From the NCBI RefSeq assembly GCF_000429065.1, contig NZ_AUBD01000005.1:124001-188000 (forward strand): a DNA stretch of 64,000 nucleotides. Direction: 5' to 3'. A program made the position numbers and the translations under genes. A model generated the notes under the pieces. The model was not told the DNA's origin, did no database searches, and saw nothing but the letters and a program-made list of their open reading frames with translations. Positions 35,399 to 44,227 of the stretch are shown here, in pieces. This DNA comes from Silanimonas lenta DSM 16282 (GTDB taxonomy: Bacteria; Pseudomonadota; Gammaproteobacteria; Xanthomonadales; Xanthomonadaceae). How positions within the stretch are numbered: position 1 is the first letter of the stretch; the number at the start of each line of letters is the position of its first letter.

Positions 35399-36346
35399 TT
35401 AATCGGCAGGGAGGGATTGGTTAACCCGCCGTCCACGCCGGGAACGGGACACCCGCGGCGGCACCAGGGAGAGCACATAGTCGATGATGGCGCCGGCGAT
35501 ATCGACCCCCGAGGCGGCCTCGATGCCCTCGAGACCCGGCGAGGAGTTCACCTCCAATAGCAGCGGACCGCGGCGTGATCGCAGCAGATCGACGCCGGCC
35601 ACTCCCAGTCCCAGCAGCCGGGCCGCCTTCACCGCCACCGCCGCCTCGGCCTCGTCGAGATCGGCCAGGGCCGCCCGCCCGCCGCGGTGCAGGTTGGCGC
35701 GGAAGTCGCCCGGGGCGGCATGGCGCTGCATGGCCGCCACCACCCGGTCGCCCACCACGAAGCAGCGCAGGTCGATGCCTTTCGCCTCGCCGATGAACTC
35801 CTGCACGAGGAAGTTGGCGTACAGGCCGCGGAAGGCCTCGATCACGCTGCGCGAGGCGGCGAGGTCGCGGGCCAGCACCACGCCGCTGCCCTGGGTGCCC
35901 TCGTTGAGCTTCACCACATGCGGGGCCGGCCCCACCATGTCCAGCAGGGCCGGGGTGTCGTCCGGACTGTCGCCGAAGGCCGTCACCGGCAGGTCGATGC
36001 CCTCGGCGGCCAGCAGCTGGTGGCAGCGCAGCTTGTCGCGGGCGCGCAGGATGGCATCGGCGCTGCTCGGGGTGGCCGCGCCCATCAGCTCGAACTGCCG
36101 CAGCACCGTGGTGCCATGGAAGGTGACCGAGTGGCCGATGCGCGGGATCACCACGTCCTGCCGTGGCAGCGGACGGCCCTTGTAGCGCACTTCGAAGGCT
36201 CCCGGGGCCACCTTGAGGGCGCAGCGCAGGGGGTCGATCACCCGAACCGTGCAGCCGCGCTCGCGGGCGGCTTCCACCAGGCGCTGCGAGGAGTAGAGCG
36301 CGGGATTACGCGAGAGCAGGGTGAGCTTGGTCGGCACCGGGGTCAC
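35399..36346 (-). CDS. rimK: RimK-type ATP-grasp ligase (ribosomal S6 modification)
   Basis: A 315-residue ATP-grasp enzyme of the RimK family, which adds glutamates to the C-terminus of ribosomal protein S6. The N-terminal [24 protein letters not shown] matches RimK, followed by the ATP-grasp core: [50 protein letters not shown] and the metal-binding [15 protein letters not shown]. The start is a GTG (36346, or 36337) inside the end of rimB, a 41-base overlap implying coupled translation. The C-terminus ends in a basic stretch ([11 protein letters not shown]) longer than in E. coli RimK (300 residues). Confidence 0.87.
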   Translation of the reverse strand: MTPVPTKLTLLSRNPALYSSQRLVEAARERGCTVRVIDPLRCALKVAPGAFEVRYKGRPLPRQDVVIPRIGHSVTFHGTTVLRQFELMGAATPSSADAILRARDKLRCHQLLAAEGIDLPVTAFGDSPDDTPALLDMVGPAPHVVKLNEGTQGSGVVLARDLAASRSVIEAFRGLYANFLVQEFIGEAKGIDLRCFVVGDRVVAAMQRHAAPGDFRANLHRGGRAALADLDEAEAAVAVKAARLLGLGVAGVDLLRSRRGPLLLEVNSSPGLEGIEAASGVDIAGAIIDYVLSLVPPRVSRSRRGRRVNQSLPAD

Positions 36347-36785
36347 CGAGGACGAAGGAGCGCGCGGGATCCACGAGGAAGCGCCCGGCCATGGCGGTGC
36401 GGCCGAGCAGCATGGGAAAGAGCATGTTGCGCCGATGCGTCAGGTTGATTTCGATCGGCCACTCCTCGCCCGCCAGCCGCAGCGGGGTGAGGATGAAGAT
36501 GCGCTCGCTGCGGTGGCCGCCGGAATCGGTGACGATGCGGCGGTCGAGCACCGGCGCCTCGGCCCAGTGCGGCGGGCGGCCCTCGCCCGGGGCGAGCAGG
36601 AAGCGCACCTGCTCGCGCCCAGCCTGATTCCGGGTCTCGATGGCCTCGACGTGCAGGCAGGAACTGCGCGCGCCGGTATCGATCTTGGCGCGGATGGCAG
36701 GCAGGCCGAGGGCCGGCAGGGCCAGCCATTCCCGCCAGCCGAGCACGCGGATCGGGGCAGCACCGGACATCGTGGGGGCGGGCAT
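36306..36785 (-). CDS. rimB: RimB-like retropepsin-fold protease (COG4067)
   Basis: A ~159-residue protein of the 'ATP-dependent zinc protease' family (COG4067), which actually has an aspartic-protease-like motif, D-T-G-A ([14 protein letters not shown]). In Pseudomonas the RimB homologue trims glutamate tails that RimK puts on S6. The start is ATG 36785 (MPAPTM) or ATG 36770 (MSGAAP); no strong ribosome site distinguishes them. Its end overlaps rimK, which fits the rimABK operon of Pseudomonas without rimA. Confidence 0.82.
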   Translation of the reverse strand: MPAPTMSGAAPIRVLGWREWLALPALGLPAIRAKIDTGARSSCLHVEAIETRNQAGREQVRFLLAPGEGRPPHWAEAPVLDRRIVTDSGGHRSERIFILTPLRLAGEEWPIEINLTHRRNMLFPMLLGRTAMAGRFLVDPARSFVLGDPGADQAHPALA

Positions 36786-36904
36786 GGACGGGAGGCGGTG
36801 GCGATGCCGGCAGCCTGCCCGAACGGCGTTCCTGGGGCAATGCGCGGGCGGGCGGCGGCGGCTTCGGCATACTCCCCGGCCGGTTCCATCCCGAGCGACT
36901 GCCG

Positions 36905-38005
36905 ATGCCCGCCCCCGAGCGCCTGCTGCCCTACTGGACGATCGCCGTGCCGCCGCTGGCACTCACGGTGCACTTCCTGCTGCACAGCAGCGCCGGGCCG
37001 GCCGCGGCGGCAGTGCTGGTCGCCGCCCTGCTCGGTGCCGTGCTCTCGGCCGTGCACCATGCCGAGGTGGTGGCCCGCCGGGTCGGCGAGCCCTTCGGCG
37101 CGGTACTGCTGGCCCTGGCGGTCACGGTGATCGAGCTCGGCCTGATCGTCTCGATCATGTTCGGCGGCCAGCCCGAACCCACGCTGCTGCGCGACACCAT
37201 CCACGCCACCGTGGTGCTGGTGCTGCATGGCGTGGCCGGCCTGTGCATCGTGGTGGGCGCGATCCGCCACCGCGAGCAGGACTTCAGCACCCGCGGCGCC
37301 CAGGCCTACCTCACGGTGCTGCTGCCGATGGTGGCGCTCACCCTGGTACTGCCGAACTTCACCACCAGCCTGCCCGGCCCCTACTACACCGCCACCCAGC
37401 TCGCCTTCGTGAGCGCGAGCTGCCTCGTGCTCTGGCTGGCCTTCACCTTCGTGCAGACGGTGCGCCACCGCGAATACTTCCTGCCGCTGCCGGCCACGAC
37501 CGCGGACGAGGCCCCTTCGCCCGCCGCGGTGGCGCCGGCACGCCCGCCAGGCCGGCAGTCGCTGGCCGCGCTGGCGCTGCTGCTGCTCGCGCTCGCCGCC
37601 GTGGTGCTGCTGGCCAAGGATGTCTCGCCCTACCTGCAGTCCCTGGTGACGAAAGCCGGCGCGCCGGCGGCCCTGGTCGGCGTGATCGTGGCCGCCATCG
37701 TGCTGATGCCCGAAGGCATGACCGCCGTGCGGGCGGCGAAGAAGAACCAGCTGCAGACCTCGATCAACCTGGCGCTGGGCTCCGGCGTGGCCAGCATCGG
37801 CCTCACCGTGCCGGCGGTCTCGCTGGTGGCCTGGTGGACCCACACCCCGGTGGCGCTCGGCGTGACCCCGGGCGGCGCCGTGCTGCTCGGCCTGTCCTTC
37901 CTGATGGCCATCCTCACCTACGGCAACGGCCGCGCCAGCCTGCTCTCCGGCGTGGTGCACCTGATCCTGCTGGCGACCTGGCTGTTCCTCATCGTGGTGC
38001 CCTGA
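36905..38005 (+). CDS. chaA: Calcium/sodium:proton antiporter, ChaA type
   Basis: A 366-residue inner-membrane antiporter of the CaCA superfamily with eleven predicted helices in two homologous halves. The ion-binding motifs are AVTVIELGLIVSIM (first half, Glu) and IVLMPEGMTAVRAAKKNQLQTSINLALGS (second half). A Pro/Ala-rich cytoplasmic loop (~197-215) separates the halves. ChaA exchanges Na+, Ca2+ or K+ for protons at alkaline pH. Divergent from rimB. Confidence 0.9.
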   Translation: MPAPERLLPYWTIAVPPLALTVHFLLHSSAGPAAAAVLVAALLGAVLSAVHHAEVVARRVGEPFGAVLLALAVTVIELGLIVSIMFGGQPEPTLLRDTIHATVVLVLHGVAGLCIVVGAIRHREQDFSTRGAQAYLTVLLPMVALTLVLPNFTTSLPGPYYTATQLAFVSASCLVLWLAFTFVQTVRHREYFLPLPATTADEAPSPAAVAPARPPGRQSLAALALLLLALAAVVLLAKDVSPYLQSLVTKAGAPAALVGVIVAAIVLMPEGMTAVRAAKKNQLQTSINLALGSGVASIGLTVPAVSLVAWWTHTPVALGVTPGGAVLLGLSFLMAILTYGNGRASLLSGVVHLILLATWLFLIVVP

Positions 38006-38046
38006 CGCGCCTTCGCGGCGGTGCGGCCCCGGCGGCAGCCATCGGC

Positions 38047-38120
38047 TGGAGCGGGTGATGGGAATCGAACCCACGTTCACAGCTTGGGAAGCTGTTGTCT
38101 TACCATTAGACGACACCCGC
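38047..38120 (-). tRNA. tRNA-Gly (anticodon CCC)
   Basis: A 74-base minus-strand cloverleaf with the 3' CCA encoded. The acceptor arms are GCGGGTG / CACCCGC, the discriminator base is T, and the T-arm contains GGTTCGATTCC. The anticodon stem ACAGC / GCTGT holds the loop TTCCCAA, giving anticodon CCC (codon GGG). Confidence 0.97.
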
Positions 38121-38170
38121 GGCGCCGCCGATTATGGGCAAGGCCGCCGCTTCTCCGCAATGCAGGCCCC

Positions 38171-38371
38171 ATGCAGATCCTCCTGAACGGCGAACCCCAC
38201 GAGATCGAGGCCGGGCTGAGCCTCGCCGGCCTCCTCGAGCGTTTCGGCCTGGCCCAGCGCCGGGTGGCCATCGAGGTGAACGGCGAGATCGTGCCGCGCG
38301 GCCTGCATGCCGGGCACGCGCTGCGCGAGGGCGACCGCATCGAGGTGGTGCACGCCCTGGGCGGTGGCTGA
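38171..38371 (+). CDS. thiS: Sulfur carrier protein ThiS
   Basis: A 66-residue ubiquitin-fold protein ending in Gly-Gly (ALGGG), the tail that is adenylated and thiocarboxylated to donate sulfur to the thiazole of thiamine. It starts [15 protein letters not shown], as in ThiS. thiG follows 52 bases later. I see no TPP riboswitch in the 50 bases between the tRNA and thiS. Confidence 0.95.
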   Translation: MQILLNGEPHEIEAGLSLAGLLERFGLAQRRVAIEVNGEIVPRGLHAGHALREGDRIEVVHALGGG

Positions 38372-38411
38372 ACCGGCGCCGCGCAATGCGCCACGGCGGC
38401 CCCTGCGGGGC

Positions 38412-38417
38412 CATAAT
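38412..38417 (+). promoter_or_regulatory. -10 box placed for a leaderless thiG mRNA
   Basis: CATAAT (5 of 6 to TATAAT) ends exactly six bases before the thiG ATG, so a transcript from it would start at or next to the A of the start codon. No ribosome binding site precedes thiG. Confidence 0.5.
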
Positions 38418-38423
38418 GGCGCG

Positions 38424-39221
38424 ATGACCCACCTTCCCCCGAACGACGACCCGCTGATCATCGCGGGCAAGCCCTACCGCTCGCGCCTGCTCACCGGCAC
38501 CGGCAAGTTCAAGGACCTCGAGGAAACCCGCCGCGCCACCGAGGCCGCCGGGGCCGAGATCGTCACCGTGGCGATCCGCCGCACGAACATCGGCCAGAAC
38601 GCCGACGAGCCCAACCTGCTCGACGTGCTGCCGCCGGAGCGCTACACGATCCTGCCGAACACCGCCGGCTGCTACACCGCCGAGGACGCGGTGCGCACCT
38701 GCCGCCTCGCCCGCGAACTGCTCGATGGGCACCGCCTCGTGAAGCTCGAGGTGCTGGGCGATCCGAAGACCCTCTACCCGCACATGCCGGAGACCCTGAA
38801 GGCCGCCGAGATCCTGGTCGCCGAGGGCTTCCAGGTGATGGTGTACTGCACCGACGACCCGATCCAGGCCAAGCGCCTCGAGGAGATCGGCTGCGTGGCG
38901 GTGATGCCGCTGGCGGCCCCGATCGGCTCGGGCCTCGGCATCCAGAACAAGTGGAGCCTGCTCGAGATCGTCGACAACGCGAAGGTGCCGATCCTGGTCG
39001 ATGCCGGCGTGGGCACGGCCTCGGACGCCGCGGTGGCGATGGAGCTGGGCTGCGACGGGGTGCTGATGAACACCGCCATCGCCGGGGCGAAGGACCCGGT
39101 GCTGATGGCCTCGGCCATGCGCAAGGCCGTCGAGGCCGGCCGCGAGGCCTTCCGCGCCGGGCGCATCCCGAAGAAGCGCTACGCCTCGGCCTCCTCGCCC
39201 ACCGACGGCCTGTTCTTCTGA
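38424..39221 (+). CDS. thiG: Thiazole synthase ThiG
   Basis: A 265-residue TIM-barrel enzyme that assembles the thiamine thiazole from deoxyxylulose phosphate, dehydroglycine and ThiS thiocarboxylate. The Schiff-base lysine is K107 in [11 protein letters not shown]. Other signatures: [42 protein letters not shown] and the phosphate-binding [18 protein letters not shown]. It lies between thiS and trmB on one strand, the usual Xanthomonad order. Confidence 0.97.
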   Translation: MTHLPPNDDPLIIAGKPYRSRLLTGTGKFKDLEETRRATEAAGAEIVTVAIRRTNIGQNADEPNLLDVLPPERYTILPNTAGCYTAEDAVRTCRLARELLDGHRLVKLEVLGDPKTLYPHMPETLKAAEILVAEGFQVMVYCTDDPIQAKRLEEIGCVAVMPLAAPIGSGLGIQNKWSLLEIVDNAKVPILVDAGVGTASDAAVAMELGCDGVLMNTAIAGAKDPVLMASAMRKAVEAGREAFRAGRIPKKRYASASSPTDGLFF

Positions 39222-39225
39222 GCCG

Positions 39226-39945
39226 ATGGCCGAGCACGCGCCCCTGAAGAAGCCTTTCACCGAGGTACCCGGCCAGCGCCAGGTGCGCAGCTTCGTGCTG
39301 CGCCAGGGCCGGCTCACCCCGGGCCAGCAGCGGGCGCTCGACGAGCAGTGGCCGCGCTTCGGCCTCGACTACACCGGCCAGCCGCGCGACCTCGGCGCCA
39401 CCTTCGGCCGCGAGGCGCCGCGGGTGGTGGAGATCGGCTTCGGCAATGGCGAGCAGCTGCTGTTCGCCTGCGCCCACGAGCCCGGAAAGGACTTCCTCGG
39501 CATCGAGGTGCATGCCCCCGGCGTCGGCCGGCTGCTGCACGGGGCCGCGGCGCAGGGGCTCGCGAACCTGCGCGTGTACTGCCACGACGCGGTGGAGGTG
39601 CTGCAGCACGAGCTGGCCGAAGGCTCGCTCGACGAGGTGCGCATCTATTTTCCCGATCCCTGGCACAAGAAGCGCCACCACAAGCGGCGCCTGGTGCAGC
39701 CGGGCTTCGTGGCCCTGCTGGCAGACAGGCTGAAGCCCGGCGGCCTGCTGCATCTGGCCACCGACTGGGAGGACTACGCCCGGCAGATGTTCGAGGTCTG
39801 CGATGCCGAGCCGCGGCTGCGCAACCGGGCCGGGCCCGGGGGCGCGGTGGCGCGGCCGCAATGGCGGCGGCAGACCCACTTCGAGACCCGCGGCCTGAAA
39901 CTCGGCCACGGGGTCTGGGACCTGCTCTACGACCGCATCGACTGA
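39226..39945 (+). CDS. trmB: tRNA (guanine-N7)-methyltransferase TrmB
   Basis: A 239-residue SAM-dependent enzyme that forms m7G46 in tRNA. SAM binding is at [13 protein letters not shown] and [15 protein letters not shown]; the catalytic/tRNA segment [21 protein letters not shown] is diagnostic. It starts four bases after thiG and is probably co-transcribed with it. Confidence 0.96.
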   Translation: MAEHAPLKKPFTEVPGQRQVRSFVLRQGRLTPGQQRALDEQWPRFGLDYTGQPRDLGATFGREAPRVVEIGFGNGEQLLFACAHEPGKDFLGIEVHAPGVGRLLHGAAAQGLANLRVYCHDAVEVLQHELAEGSLDEVRIYFPDPWHKKRHHKRRLVQPGFVALLADRLKPGGLLHLATDWEDYARQMFEVCDAEPRLRNRAGPGGAVARPQWRRQTHFETRGLKLGHGVWDLLYDRID

Positions 39946-39960
39946 CGGGGAGCAGGACGC

Positions 39961-41820
39961 ATGGAGAACGCCGGGCTCGCGCTGACCACCGACATGCTGG
40001 TGGTGCTGGGGCTGGTCGGCTTCACCATGCTGATGTTCATGATGGAGCGCATCCGCGCCGACGCCACGGCGCTGGTGGTGCTGGTGGCGCTGGGCCTGTT
40101 CGGCATCGTGCCGGCCACGCAGCTCTTCGACGGCTTCGCCGGCAATGCGGTGATCAGCCTGATGGCCACCATGGTGCTCGGCGCCGGCCTCGACCGCACC
40201 GGCGTGCTGAACCGCCTCGCGGTGAACCTGCTGCGCTGGTCGAAGGGCATGGAATCGCGGCTGCTGCTGCTGGCCTCGGGCACCGGCGCCCTGCTCTCGG
40301 CCTTCATGCAGAACCCGGCAGTGACCTCGCTGATGCTGCCGGTGGCCTCGCGGCTCTCCGGCCGCACCGGCATCGCACTGGCCCGCCTGCTGCTGCCGAT
40401 CGCCGCCGCCATCATCATGGGCGGCACCCTCACCATGGTGGGCAGCTCGCCGCTGATCCTGCTCAACGACCTGCTGGCCGCCGCCAACCGCAACCTGCCG
40501 CCGGGCGCGGCCGCGCTCCACCCGCTGCCGATGCTGGCGCCGCTGCCGATCGGCCTGCTGCTGGTGGCGGCCGGACTGGCCTACTGGCACTTCGGCGCCC
40601 GCCGCTGGCTGCCGGAGGAGGACGCCAAGGGCGTGGCCCCGGGCCGCACCGACAGCTACTTTGCCCAGACCTACGGCATCAGCGGCGAGCTGTGGGAGCT
40701 CACCCTCACCGCCGAAAGCCCGCTGGTGGGCAGCTCGGTGGCCGAGGCCGAGCAGCAGCCCGATGCCCCGCTGCTGCTGGCGCTCGCCGCCAACAACGAG
40801 ACCCGCCTCGCCCCGCCGGGCGACGAACGCCTCTGGGTGGGCAGCGTGATCGGGGTGATGGGCGAGCGCCAGGCCATCCACGATTACGCCCAGCGCAACC
40901 TGCTGCGGGTCTCGAGCCGCCTCAGGCACTTCGCCGATCTCTTCAACCCGGCGCGCGCCGGCATCTCCGAGGCGGTGATCCCGCCGACCTCGCGCTTCAT
41001 CGGCCGCCCGCCGGAGGAACTGCGGCTGCGCAAGCGCGCCGGCATCAGCCTTCTTGCGATCAACCGCGAGGGCCAGGTCTGGCGCGAGAACCTGCGCCGC
41101 ATCCCGCTCAAGGCCGGCGACATGCTGGTGTTCCACAGCATCTGGTCGGACCTGGCGCAGGCGGCGGAATCGCGGGATTTCGTGGTGGTCACCGACTATC
41201 CCAAGGCCGAGCAGCGGCCGCACAAGCTGTGGTGGGCGGTGGGCATCTTCGTGGCCACCATGCTGCTCGCCTTCAGCACCCTGGTGCCGGTGCCGCTGGC
41301 CCTGATGACCGGCGCCACCGCCCTGCTGGTGACTGGGGTGCTGGACATGGACGAGGCCTACCAGGCCATCAGCTGGAAGACGGTGTTCCTGATGGCCTGC
41401 CTGATCCCGCTGGGCTGGGCCATGGACTCGACCGGCGCCGCGAACTGGGTGGCCCAGCACACCCTCGCCCGACTCGGCGAGGGCACCCCGGTCTGGGCCC
41501 TGGAGTTCGCGCTGGGCCTGCTCACCGCGCTGTTCGGGCTGGTGGTGGGCAATGTGGGAGCCACCGTCATCATGGTGCCGATGGCAATCAACCTCGCGCT
41601 GGCCGGCGGCGGCAGCCCGGCGAGCTTCGCCCTGATTGCCGCGCTCTCGGCCTCGAACAATTTCCTCTCCGCCTCGAACCCGGTGCTGGCCATGGTGACC
41701 GGCCCGGCCGGCTACACCCCGCGCGACTACCTGCGCACCGGCCTGCCGCTGATGCTCGTCTACCTCGTGATCGTGGTGGCGGCGGTGAACGTGCTGGAGC
41801 GCTTTTTCTGGCCGGGGTGA
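39961..41820 (+). CDS. SLC13-family permease with RCK_C (TrkA_C) domains
   Basis: A 619-residue inner-membrane permease: N-terminal transmembrane half (~10-200), two cytoplasmic TrkA_C/RCK_C domains (~225-310 and ~325-410), and a C-terminal half (~415-615). The paired helical hairpins (GTLTMVGSSPLILLND; NFLSASNPVLAM) are typical of the DASS/ArsB-like fold. Relatives carry sulfate, dicarboxylates or sodium; the RCK_C domains suggest ligand gating. It follows trmB by 15 bases. Substrate unknown. Confidence 0.85.
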   Translation: MENAGLALTTDMLVVLGLVGFTMLMFMMERIRADATALVVLVALGLFGIVPATQLFDGFAGNAVISLMATMVLGAGLDRTGVLNRLAVNLLRWSKGMESRLLLLASGTGALLSAFMQNPAVTSLMLPVASRLSGRTGIALARLLLPIAAAIIMGGTLTMVGSSPLILLNDLLAAANRNLPPGAAALHPLPMLAPLPIGLLLVAAGLAYWHFGARRWLPEEDAKGVAPGRTDSYFAQTYGISGELWELTLTAESPLVGSSVAEAEQQPDAPLLLALAANNETRLAPPGDERLWVGSVIGVMGERQAIHDYAQRNLLRVSSRLRHFADLFNPARAGISEAVIPPTSRFIGRPPEELRLRKRAGISLLAINREGQVWRENLRRIPLKAGDMLVFHSIWSDLAQAAESRDFVVVTDYPKAEQRPHKLWWAVGIFVATMLLAFSTLVPVPLALMTGATALLVTGVLDMDEAYQAISWKTVFLMACLIPLGWAMDSTGAANWVAQHTLARLGEGTPVWALEFALGLLTALFGLVVGNVGATVIMVPMAINLALAGGGSPASFALIAALSASNNFLSASNPVLAMVTGPAGYTPRDYLRTGLPLMLVYLVIVVAAVNVLERFFWPG

Positions 41821-41887
41821 CGAAAGCGCGAAGAACCGTGCTAGGGTCGGCGCATCGCCCGCTTCACGCGGCTGTCACGGAACGCCC

Positions 41888-42370
41888 ATGGCCCGGCCCG
41901 GCCCCGACAGGCTCCGCCGTCTCGAGCTCGCCCTGCTCGGGCTCGGCGCGCTCGCCTCGGCCGCCCTGCTTCTGGTGAAGGCCTGCGGCGGGCTTGCGCC
42001 GCTCGCCGGGCGGATGGAGCTGCCCGGCGTGCAGCTCACCCTGTACGCCGCGAAACTGGCCCTGACCGAAACCGCCCTGCTCGCGCCCTACCTGGTGCTC
42101 GGCCTGCTGGGCCGGGCCCTGCTGCGGGAAACCCGGCAGCGGCGCTACCGCTGGGCCGGGCTGCTGCTCTCGGCGGTGGCCAGCCTGGGCGTGGTGGCCA
42201 TGCTGGCGGCTGGCCTGGTGGCGATCGACCTCGAGGATGCGCTGGACCGCCTGGTGGCCGGGGTGGTGCCGGCCCTGGTGCTGCTGGCCGGCTGTGCCCT
42301 GGGCTACGGCGCGCTCATCTGGCGGGCCCAGCACGCCCGGCTGGAACCCTTCAGCGCCCCGGAACCCTGA
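41888..42370 (+). CDS. Small four-helix membrane protein of unknown function
   Basis: A 160-residue protein with four predicted transmembrane segments (~12-32, ~52-75, ~85-107, ~118-140) and short basic loops. I do not recognise the family. It follows the SLC13 gene by 67 bases, with a -10-like TAGGGT in the gap. Its last 20 bases overlap the convergent Rieske gene. Confidence 0.65.
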   Translation: MARPGPDRLRRLELALLGLGALASAALLLVKACGGLAPLAGRMELPGVQLTLYAAKLALTETALLAPYLVLGLLGRALLRETRQRRYRWAGLLLSAVASLGVVAMLAAGLVAIDLEDALDRLVAGVVPALVLLAGCALGYGALIWRAQHARLEPFSAPEP

Positions 42371-42713
42371 CCCGCCAGCCCTCCGGCACCGGGCGCACCT
42401 CGAGGGCGGCAAGCGCCCCGCCGCGGCCCGGCCCGTCCACGCAGGCCCCGTCCTCGAGGCGGATCTGGGCGCCGTGGGCGGCGCAGACCAGGCGGTTCGC
42501 CTGGCGCAGGAACTTCCCCGGCACGTAATCCAGCCGCCGCCCGGCATGCGGGCAGGCGTTGTGCCAGACCCGAAGCTCGGCCCCGCGCCTCAAGGCGATC
42601 ACCGGGCAGGAACCGTCCGCCGCCGGCAGCTCGAGGGCCACCGGCTGGTCCTCCGGCACGCTGGCCGGCTCGATTAACACTTCGCTTACGTCCGCCCCCA
42701 TGGCTCCGTCCAT
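42351..42713 (-). CDS. Rieske [2Fe-2S] domain protein
   Basis: A ~120-residue single-domain Rieske protein. The cluster ligands are C-P-H (HNACPHAGRRLDYVPG) and C-x2-H (LVCAAHGAQ), then the EDGACVDGPG loop; residues run up to the C-terminus without a membrane anchor. It resembles the stand-alone Rieske ferredoxins of oxygenases or NirD-like proteins, but no oxygenase is next to it. Starts at 42713 or 42701 (GGAG just upstream of the latter) are both possible. Divergent from a small membrane protein gene. Confidence 0.82.
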   Translation of the reverse strand: MDGAMGADVSEVLIEPASVPEDQPVALELPAADGSCPVIALRRGAELRVWHNACPHAGRRLDYVPGKFLRQANRLVCAAHGAQIRLEDGACVDGPGRGGALAALEVRPVPEGWRVRVPGR

Positions 42714-42746
42714 ACTCCGCAGCCCGCCCATTGTCGCATTCCTGAC

Positions 42747-43007
42747 ATGCACGGTTTCTTCGCCCGCTTCCACCGCTTCCGCCCCAGCCGGCCGCGCCAC
42801 CCGCTGCTGCGCCTGCTGCTGGCCGTACTCGGCATCGCCCTCTTGATGCTGCTGGTGCTGGGCGGGGTGCTCGTGGGCCTCGGCATGCTGGCCTTCCGCG
42901 CAATGCAGTCGCTGCTGCGCCGCCGTGCCGCCGCGAAGCCGGCCGGTTCGGTGCTCGAGGGCGAGTACCGGGTGGTCGAAGCCCGCAGCCTGCCCCAGGC
43001 CCGGTGA
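42747..43007 (+). CDS. Small single-helix membrane protein
   Basis: An 86-residue protein: a basic, aromatic N-terminus (residues 1-20), one long hydrophobic segment with Gly-rich turns (~22-50), and a basic C-terminal tail. No family recognised. Its stop codon overlaps the GTG start of the next gene, so the two are translationally coupled. Confidence 0.6.
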   Translation: MHGFFARFHRFRPSRPRHPLLRLLLAVLGIALLMLLVLGGVLVGLGMLAFRAMQSLLRRRAAAKPAGSVLEGEYRVVEARSLPQAR

Positions 43008-43696
43008 GCGCCCTGGCCTTCCCGGCGCCGGCGCTGCCCTGCCTGCCGGTTCTCGGCGGCCAGGCGGGCTTCCCGGTGCACCGTATCTACTGCGTGGGCC
43101 GCAACTTCGCCGACCACGCCCGTGAGATGGGCGCCCCGGTGGAGCGCGGCACGCCGACGATCTTCATGAAGCCGGCCGATGCCGCCTGGCTGGCCGCCGA
43201 CGTGCCCTACCCGCCCGGCACCGCCGACCTGCACCACGAGGTGGAGATGGTGCTGGCCCTGGGCCGCGACGCCGGGGGGCCGATCCGCCGCGAGGAAGCC
43301 CTGGAATTCGTGTACGCCCATGGCGTGGGCCTCGATCTCACCCGCCGCGACCTGCAGGCGGTAGCGAAGGAGAAGCGCCTGCCCTGGGACGTGGCCAAGG
43401 GCTTCGATGCCTCGGCCCCGGTCTCGCCCCTGCGCCCGGTGGCAGGCCATGGCCACCCGGGGCCGGACACCGTGCTGTCGCTGGAAGTGAACGGCGAGCT
43501 GCGGCAGCGCTCGACGCTGGGCGAGATGCTGTTCGGCGTCGAGGACATCCTCGTGCACCTCTCCGGCCTGTTCCGGCTGCGCGCGGGCGATCTCGTGTTC
43601 ATGGGCACCCCGGCCGGAGTGGCGGCCCTGCAGCGTGGCGACCGCTTCCACGCCCGGCTGGAAGGCGTGGCCGAGCTCGCCGGCCGCATCGTCTGA
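43004..43696 (+). CDS. Fumarylacetoacetate hydrolase-family protein
   Basis: A 230-residue FAH-fold hydrolase/isomerase. Signatures: [27 protein letters not shown], the metal-binding [22 protein letters not shown] and [12 protein letters not shown]. Close relatives include acylpyruvases and 2-hydroxyhepta-diene-dioate isomerases; the single-domain length fits the FAHD1-like acylpyruvase/oxaloacetate decarboxylase group, but the substrate is not clear. Starts with GTG overlapping the upstream gene by four bases. Confidence 0.88.
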   Translation: MSALAFPAPALPCLPVLGGQAGFPVHRIYCVGRNFADHAREMGAPVERGTPTIFMKPADAAWLAADVPYPPGTADLHHEVEMVLALGRDAGGPIRREEALEFVYAHGVGLDLTRRDLQAVAKEKRLPWDVAKGFDASAPVSPLRPVAGHGHPGPDTVLSLEVNGELRQRSTLGEMLFGVEDILVHLSGLFRLRAGDLVFMGTPAGVAALQRGDRFHARLEGVAELAGRIV

Positions 43697-43805
43697 GCAA
43701 ACTGCCCGGGCGGCACGCGTCGCCCGGCTGGCCCACCCGCGGCGCAATCGCTACCCTCGCCCAGGCGCCCCGCAAGGCGCTTCCCTTCCCGCACGAGGAC
43801 ACCCC

Positions 43806-44222
43806 ATGGGCATGCTGTCGGAGTTCAAGGAATTCGCCATGCGCGGCAACGTCGTCGACCTCGCGGTCGGCGTGGTGATCGGCGCCGCCTTCGGCAAGAT
43901 CGTCTCCAGCCTGGTCAGCGACGTGATCATGCCGCCGATCGGCTGGCTCATCGGCAACATCGATTTTTCCGAGCTCGAATGGGTGCTGCAGGCGGCCGGT
44001 ACCGCCGCCGACGGCAGCGAGATCGCCGCGGTCTCGATCAAGTACGGCCTGTTCCTGAATGCCGTGGTGCAGTTCACCATCGTGGCCTTCGCCATCTTCC
44101 TCGTGGTCAAGGCGATCAACCGCCTGCGCAATGCCACACCGCCGGCCCCGGCCGCTCCGCCCGAGCCGAGCGAGGAAGTGAAGCTGCTCTCCGAGATCCG
44201 CGATGCGCTGAAGGCGAAGTAA
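43806..44222 (+). CDS. mscL: Large-conductance mechanosensitive channel MscL
   Basis: A 138-residue inner-membrane channel subunit that opens under membrane tension. The N-terminal [33 protein letters not shown] (TM1 with gate Gly/Val) and the second helix ([23 protein letters not shown]) are typical; the C-terminal bundle [11 protein letters not shown] ends the protein. Preceded by a Gly/Pro-rich gap with a -10-like TACCCT. Confidence 0.97.
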   Translation: MGMLSEFKEFAMRGNVVDLAVGVVIGAAFGKIVSSLVSDVIMPPIGWLIGNIDFSELEWVLQAAGTAADGSEIAAVSIKYGLFLNAVVQFTIVAFAIFLVVKAINRLRNATPPAPAAPPEPSEEVKLLSEIRDALKAK

Positions 44223-44227
44223 GCGCG

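Noticed and set aside
38121-38170. A TPP riboswitch before thiS
   Set aside because: Only 50 bases separate the tRNA gene and thiS, too few for the aptamer, and no THI-box sequence is visible.
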